A stretch of 9,499 bases of DNA from a bacterium. GTDB lineage: Bacteria > CG2-30-53-67 > CG2-30-70-394. How positions within the stretch are numbered: the first letter of the stretch is position 1; the number at the start of each line of letters is the position of its first letter. The position numbers and the translations under genes are program-made. Positions 6,233 to 9,499 of the stretch are shown one piece after another. The DNA lies in assembly GCA_024278555.1 (NCBI GenBank), contig JAJRSX010000006.1, positions 1 to 9,499 on the forward strand, given 5' to 3'. The notes beneath the pieces were generated by a model that worked only from the letters and a program-made list of their open reading frames with translations, was not told where the DNA came from and did no database searches.

Positions 6233-6350
6233 CTCTTCGGGGATCGACTCGTGGCCACTGCCCCATGCCGAGTGAGGGGGATGAGGAGGCCGCTCTCCTC
6301 GTGAGCGGAGGGATCACCTCCCTCTTTTCCCGACCCGTCCCCTCGAAGAG
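6233..6350. repeat. Imperfect inverted repeat filling the convergent intergenic gap
   Basis: CTCTTCGGGGA (6233-6243) is matched by the complement of TCCCCTCGAAGAG (6338-6350) with a 2-nt difference. The arms frame most of the 160-bp gap between the two convergent operons. It may be another small non-autonomous element. Arms are short, so chance is possible. Confidence 0.3.
6290..6328 (+). terminator. Weak hairpin and T-run after the GMC gene
   Basis: Two overlapping small stems, CCGCTC/GAGCGG (6290-6308) and GGAGG/CCTCC (6307-6321), precede CTCTTTT (6322-6328). This could end plus-strand transcription of the EGKCG operon. I find no equally clear terminator for the opposite operon. Confidence 0.35.
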
Positions 6351-6377
6351 ACGTCTGCCCGGGAAGGGAAAACGTGC

Positions 6378-6965
6378 TTAGACCTCCCCCGCGGCCCCTC
6401 GGTTCATAATCGCCAGGATGACGCTCTTCACCCGCAGGGCCTCCCTCTTCAGGGGCAGGGGCAGCGGCTTGCCGCCGTAGATCATCGGGTCCATGTTCAG
6501 GGTGTAGAGCCAGAGCTGCCCCTCCTTGTCCTCCACCAGGGTGATGCGGCAGGGGAGGTAGGCGGCGTAAGCGTCGTTGTAGTCGAGCATCTGCGCCGCG
6601 GTCAGGGCGTTACAAAACATGAAGACCTTGACGTGGCGGTACGGCGTGCCGCTCATCAGGGAGACCCGCTCGGAGAGGGCGAGCTCGCCGACGTTCTTGA
6701 TGTTCAGCTCGGTGGCCACCGAGCGCATGGTCTCCTCCACGTCCTCCACCGTGAGCCCCTCGGCCACCTTCACCCGCCACACGGTGGCCGCGGCGCTGTT
6801 GCCACTCTCCAGGAGCCCCTGGACCAGCTCCGAGTAGACCGACATCGCCTGGGGATCGAAGCCGCGCAGGGTGGCGATGGCGCCGCCGTAGCGGGTCGCC
6901 CCGTAGACGACCAGGACGAGCGCCGCCACGCCTACCAGGGCCAGCAGATTTCGTATCGCCTTCAT
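6378..6965 (-). CDS. Membrane-anchored DUF302 protein
   Basis: A 195-aa protein with one N-terminal membrane segment (about residues 5-21) and a DUF302 domain in the C-terminal half. The domain core shows VFMFCNALTAAQMLDYN (114-130), AYLPCRITLVED (135-146) and LWLYTLNMDPMIYGG (151-165), with Cys118 and Cys139 at the family's usual Cys positions. DUF302 has no established biochemical activity; members occur beside sulfur and heavy-metal genes. It is the last gene of the minus-strand operon. Its ATG overlaps the preceding stop (ATGA), and GGAGG lies 7 nt upstream of the start. The segment between anchor and domain (about 40-110) carries no motif I recognise. The domain probably faces the periplasm. 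Confidence 0.85.
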   Translation of the reverse strand: MKAIRNLLALVGVAALVLVVYGATRYGGAIATLRGFDPQAMSVYSELVQGLLESGNSAAATVWRVKVAEGLTVEDVEETMRSVATELNIKNVGELALSERVSLMSGTPYRHVKVFMFCNALTAAQMLDYNDAYAAYLPCRITLVEDKEGQLWLYTLNMDPMIYGGKPLPLPLKREALRVKSVILAIMNRGAAGEV

Positions 6966-7555
6966 CTCGCGCCTCCCGTGTGTGGCTTCGGTTTCGGGGT
7001 GGCCGCCGGCACCGCCTCGGCCGACACGGGATGCTCGACGCGCCCACCGCCGTAGCTTGCCGCCACGTCGCGGACGATCCCGTCGAGGAGCCCCTCCACC
7101 GCATCGAGGACCGGCCTATCCTGCGGGTCGGGCCAGTCGATGTGGCGGTAGGAGAGGTAGATGGTCCCCGGCCTGCCCGCCAGCGAGTAGACGGCGATCT
7201 CGTAGGGGCAGTAGGCGACCAGGTGCGGATTCTGCTCCAGCATGTCGCGGGAGATCACCGCGCTGCAAAACGACATGACGTTCGCCTTGGCGAAGATCGG
7301 CCGGGTGCGGCCCAAGGCCTTGCCGGTGCGGTCGATCATCTCCCCCACGTGGGAGATGGTGGAGATGACCAGGCCGCGATCGCCGAGGGCCATCTTCAGG
7401 TCGTCCCACACGTCGTCGTAGTCCCCCTCCACGGCGTAGATCACCACCGTCTCCGGAGAGGTCGCGCCCTCCCGCGTCGCCTTCGCCGGAGCGGCGCATC
7501 CCGCCGCCATGAGGAGGAGGCCGACGGCGGCGGCTACCGGGCGCGTGCTTCCCAT
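6962..7555 (-). CDS. DUF302 lipoprotein
   Basis: A 197-aa protein with a lipoprotein-type leader: VAAAVGLLLMAAGC with the acceptor Cys at residue 20. Ala at the -3 position makes the lipobox acceptable but not ideal. The DUF302 domain spans about 35-145, with NVMSFCSAVISRDMLEQNPH (92-111), LVAYCPYEIAVYSLAG (112-127) and TIYLSYRHIDWP (131-142). Cys97 and Cys116 match the positions of the two Cys in the second DUF302 protein. The C-terminal tail (about 172-197) is Ala/Pro-rich. The ATG abuts the transporter stop directly (TAG-ATG), and the GGAGG sits inside the end of the transporter gene, so the two are translationally coupled. With its paralogue it may form a periplasmic pair serving the transporter. 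Function of the domain is not established. Confidence 0.87.
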   Translation of the reverse strand: MGSTRPVAAAVGLLLMAAGCAAPAKATREGATSPETVVIYAVEGDYDDVWDDLKMALGDRGLVISTISHVGEMIDRTGKALGRTRPIFAKANVMSFCSAVISRDMLEQNPHLVAYCPYEIAVYSLAGRPGTIYLSYRHIDWPDPQDRPVLDAVEGLLDGIVRDVAASYGGGRVEHPVSAEAVPAATPKPKPHTGGAR

Positions 7556-8788
7556 CTACACCTCCCGCATCAACTGCCAGTTCATGATCTTCGCCCCGGA
7601 GATGGCACCGATGATAATGAAGGTCATGGTCAATATAGAACCCACGGAGAGGGTGGAGATCCCGCTCAACCCCTGGCCGATGTTGCACCCGAGGCCGAGG
7701 ACGGCGCCAAACCCCATGAGCAGGCCGCCGGCGAAGTTCCACTTGAACTGCTGCAGGGGCGGCGCGACCCAGTGGAAGCTGCGGGTGATCACGGCGGCGA
7801 GGAAGGCGCCGCCGAGCACCCCGAAGACCGTGGCGACGGCGAAGTTGATCGTCTCTCCGGTCCACATGATGATGTAGCGGAAGGTCTGGGCGTCGGCCAG
7901 GGCGAAGGTGAGCGCCTTCGGCCGCCACGTCTGCAGCAGGGTGGGATCGTCGGCGCCGGTAAAAGAGAAGGCGTCGATGTGGGGGATGGCCCGGAACGCG
8001 ACGCCGTTGAGCCACCAGGCGAGGACGATGGTGAGACCGATCCCGATCCCGGCAAGCGGCCAGCGCAGACCCCACCAGTCGGAGTCGGTGGGGGCGCGGA
8101 CGACGAAGACGATCAGCGCCACCTCGACGAGGAGGATCACCACCCATCCGGGCACCTGCTGGAAGAGGTGCGGGAGGTACTGGCTGGACATCGCCACGGT
8201 GGCGCGATTGAAGTAGTCGGTGCGCAGGTGGGCGGAGATCCCCCACAGGGTGGCGCCCGAGGAGAGGATGAAGGCGAAGACCGCGACCAGGCCGCCGAGG
8301 TTGCCTTCGGCGGTGCGCACCAGGATGCGACTGGCGCAGCCGCCGGCGTAGACGATCCCGACGCCGAAGATGAAGCCGCCGACGCAGTAGCTGAGCCAGG
8401 TCATCGGTGAGGCGAGGTAGATGCTTCGAGTGATGTCCACCTCACCGAGGCTGTAGAGAAACTGGGTCCCGGCGATCGCCACGATCAGCGACATGGCGTA
8501 GGCGCGCGTCTGGCTCAGGTCGCGGACGGTGACCACCGCATGGCAGGCGGCGGCGATGCAGTAGGTGGTCCGCTGCACCACCGCCCCCATCACCGCCCCG
8601 AGGAGCAGACCGCCGATGAGGACGCGGTTGCGGATCGCCCCCTTGAAGGCGGCGATCTCCTCGTCGGAGAGGGCATCCGCGTCGAGGGCGAGGAGGTGGC
8701 CGATCTGAAATACGAGGACCACCACGGCAACGAGCGCGGCGATGACAGAGAGGGTGACGAGGAGCTCACGGCCCCGATTCTTCGACAT
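7556..8788 (-). CDS. yeeE: YeeE/YedE-family transporter (thiosulfate/sulfur-compound import)
   Basis: A 410-aa inner-membrane protein with about nine hydrophobic segments. The family includes the thiosulfate importer TsuA (YeeE) and SoxT-type proteins, in which conserved Cys relay the sulfur compound. All three Cys regions are present: TTYCIAAACHAV (Cys77 and Cys82), YAGGCASRILVR (Cys151) and LGLGCNIGQGLSG (Cys368). The long periplasmic or cytoplasmic loop at about 265-305 is poorly conserved, and an extra Cys135 lies in a membrane segment. I chose the ATG at 8788 because GGAGG precedes it at 7-nt spacing; an upstream ATG at 8857 has no such site and would lie inside the proposed sigma-54 promoter region. 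It is first in an operon with two DUF302 genes. Sulfur-compound transport is supported by family; the exact substrate is not. Confidence 0.9.
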   Translation of the reverse strand: MSKNRGRELLVTLSVIAALVAVVVLVFQIGHLLALDADALSDEEIAAFKGAIRNRVLIGGLLLGAVMGAVVQRTTYCIAAACHAVVTVRDLSQTRAYAMSLIVAIAGTQFLYSLGEVDITRSIYLASPMTWLSYCVGGFIFGVGIVYAGGCASRILVRTAEGNLGGLVAVFAFILSSGATLWGISAHLRTDYFNRATVAMSSQYLPHLFQQVPGWVVILLVEVALIVFVVRAPTDSDWWGLRWPLAGIGIGLTIVLAWWLNGVAFRAIPHIDAFSFTGADDPTLLQTWRPKALTFALADAQTFRYIIMWTGETINFAVATVFGVLGGAFLAAVITRSFHWVAPPLQQFKWNFAGGLLMGFGAVLGLGCNIGQGLSGISTLSVGSILTMTFIIIGAISGAKIMNWQLMREV

Positions 8789-8851
8789 GGTCGGTCCTCC
8801 GAACTTCCGGTTCGCGTGACGGCCCGGTTGACGCACCGGACGCCTCCACGA

Positions 8852-8868
8852 ATGCACATGGCGTGCCT
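8852..8868 (-). promoter_or_regulatory. Sigma-54-like promoter for the yeeE-DUF302 operon
   Basis: Read on the minus strand, AGGCACG-CCAT-GTGCA-T fits TGGCACG-N4-TTGCW with two mismatches. GG (8867-8866) and GC (8855-8854) are separated by exactly 10 nt. The predicted transcription start is near 8842, leaving a leader of about 54 nt before the ATG at 8788. The sigma-54 activator gene ends just upstream on the same strand. It is weaker than the promoter at 2246-2262, and GCAC/GTGC symmetry is an alternative reason for the match. Confidence 0.6.
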
Positions 8869-8909
8869 ACCCGCCAAACCCTGGGAATCCAAGCGGTGCG
8901 CGGACCCTC

Positions 8910-8959
8910 GTCCCACCACCCTGTACGCCACGGGACAACCACCCCGACCCCGCTGTCCC
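8910..8959. promoter_or_regulatory. Evenly spaced GTCCC/GGGAC half-sites (possible activator sites)
   Basis: GTCCC (8910-8914), GGGAC (8932-8936) and GTCCC (8955-8959) alternate in orientation with centre spacings of 22 and 23 bp, about two helical turns. The outer pair extends to GGGACA-N16-TGTCCC. They fall at about -68 to -117 from the predicted start, where sigma-54 activators bind. Short motifs in GC-rich DNA can recur by chance, and the same motif is not evident before the promoter at 2246. Confidence 0.3.
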
Positions 8960-8977
8960 TCCGCGCACAACCGCCCG

Positions 8978-9499
<522 letters not shown>

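Noticed and set aside
6980-8410. Long plus-strand open frame opposite yeeE and the DUF302 lipoprotein gene
   Set aside because: Asp/Gly/Arg-rich composition with no domain, while the opposite strand has unmistakable YeeE and DUF302 motifs.

Overview
The window is strongly GC-rich, gene-dense bacterial DNA with C/G-ending codons. It carries a multiheme c-type cytochrome, sigma-54 promoter sequences, a sigma-54 activator, a YeeE/YedE sulfur-compound transporter with two DUF302 proteins, and a GMC/gluconate-dehydrogenase-type flavoenzyme. This mix suggests a proteobacterium with respiratory or sulfur metabolism, such as a high-GC gammaproteobacterial sulfur oxidiser or a Desulfuromonadota-like organism. 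No marker here fixes the phylum.

Layout. (1) Positions 2-1993, plus strand: 3' part of a large multiheme cytochrome c with nine CXXCH sites in view, closed by a strong intrinsic terminator (2059-2089). (2) Positions 2246-6217, plus strand: an apparent operon behind a near-perfect sigma-54 promoter. It holds an exported Cys-rich repeat protein with ten EGKCG motifs (HvfA-like copper-binding RiPP precursor family), a DoxX membrane protein, a Tat-type gluconate 2-dehydrogenase subunit 3-like protein, and a GMC oxidoreductase. A 137-bp inverted-repeat element lies between the last two genes. (3) Positions 6218-6377: a convergent intergenic gap with weak repeats. (4) Positions 8788 down to 6378, minus strand: a tightly packed operon of a YeeE/YedE transporter, a DUF302 lipoprotein and a membrane-anchored DUF302 protein, behind a second sigma-54-like promoter (8868-8852). 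(5) Positions 8978-9499, minus strand: C-terminal part of a sigma-54-dependent activator.

How the parts may fit together. EGKCG peptides are normally modified by an MNIO (DUF692) enzyme and an HvfC-type partner, often with DoxX. Here DoxX is present, no MNIO or partner gene is in view, and the following positions hold a two-gene flavin dehydrogenase module. The GMC protein lacks the usual His/Asn catalytic pair at the positions I can align. The most interesting hypothesis is a sigma-54-controlled EGKCG metallopeptide locus coupled to a periplasmic flavoenzyme. The second operon may move or handle reduced sulfur. Both operons may answer to the sigma-54 activator at the right edge. These links are inference from gene order and promoter sequence.
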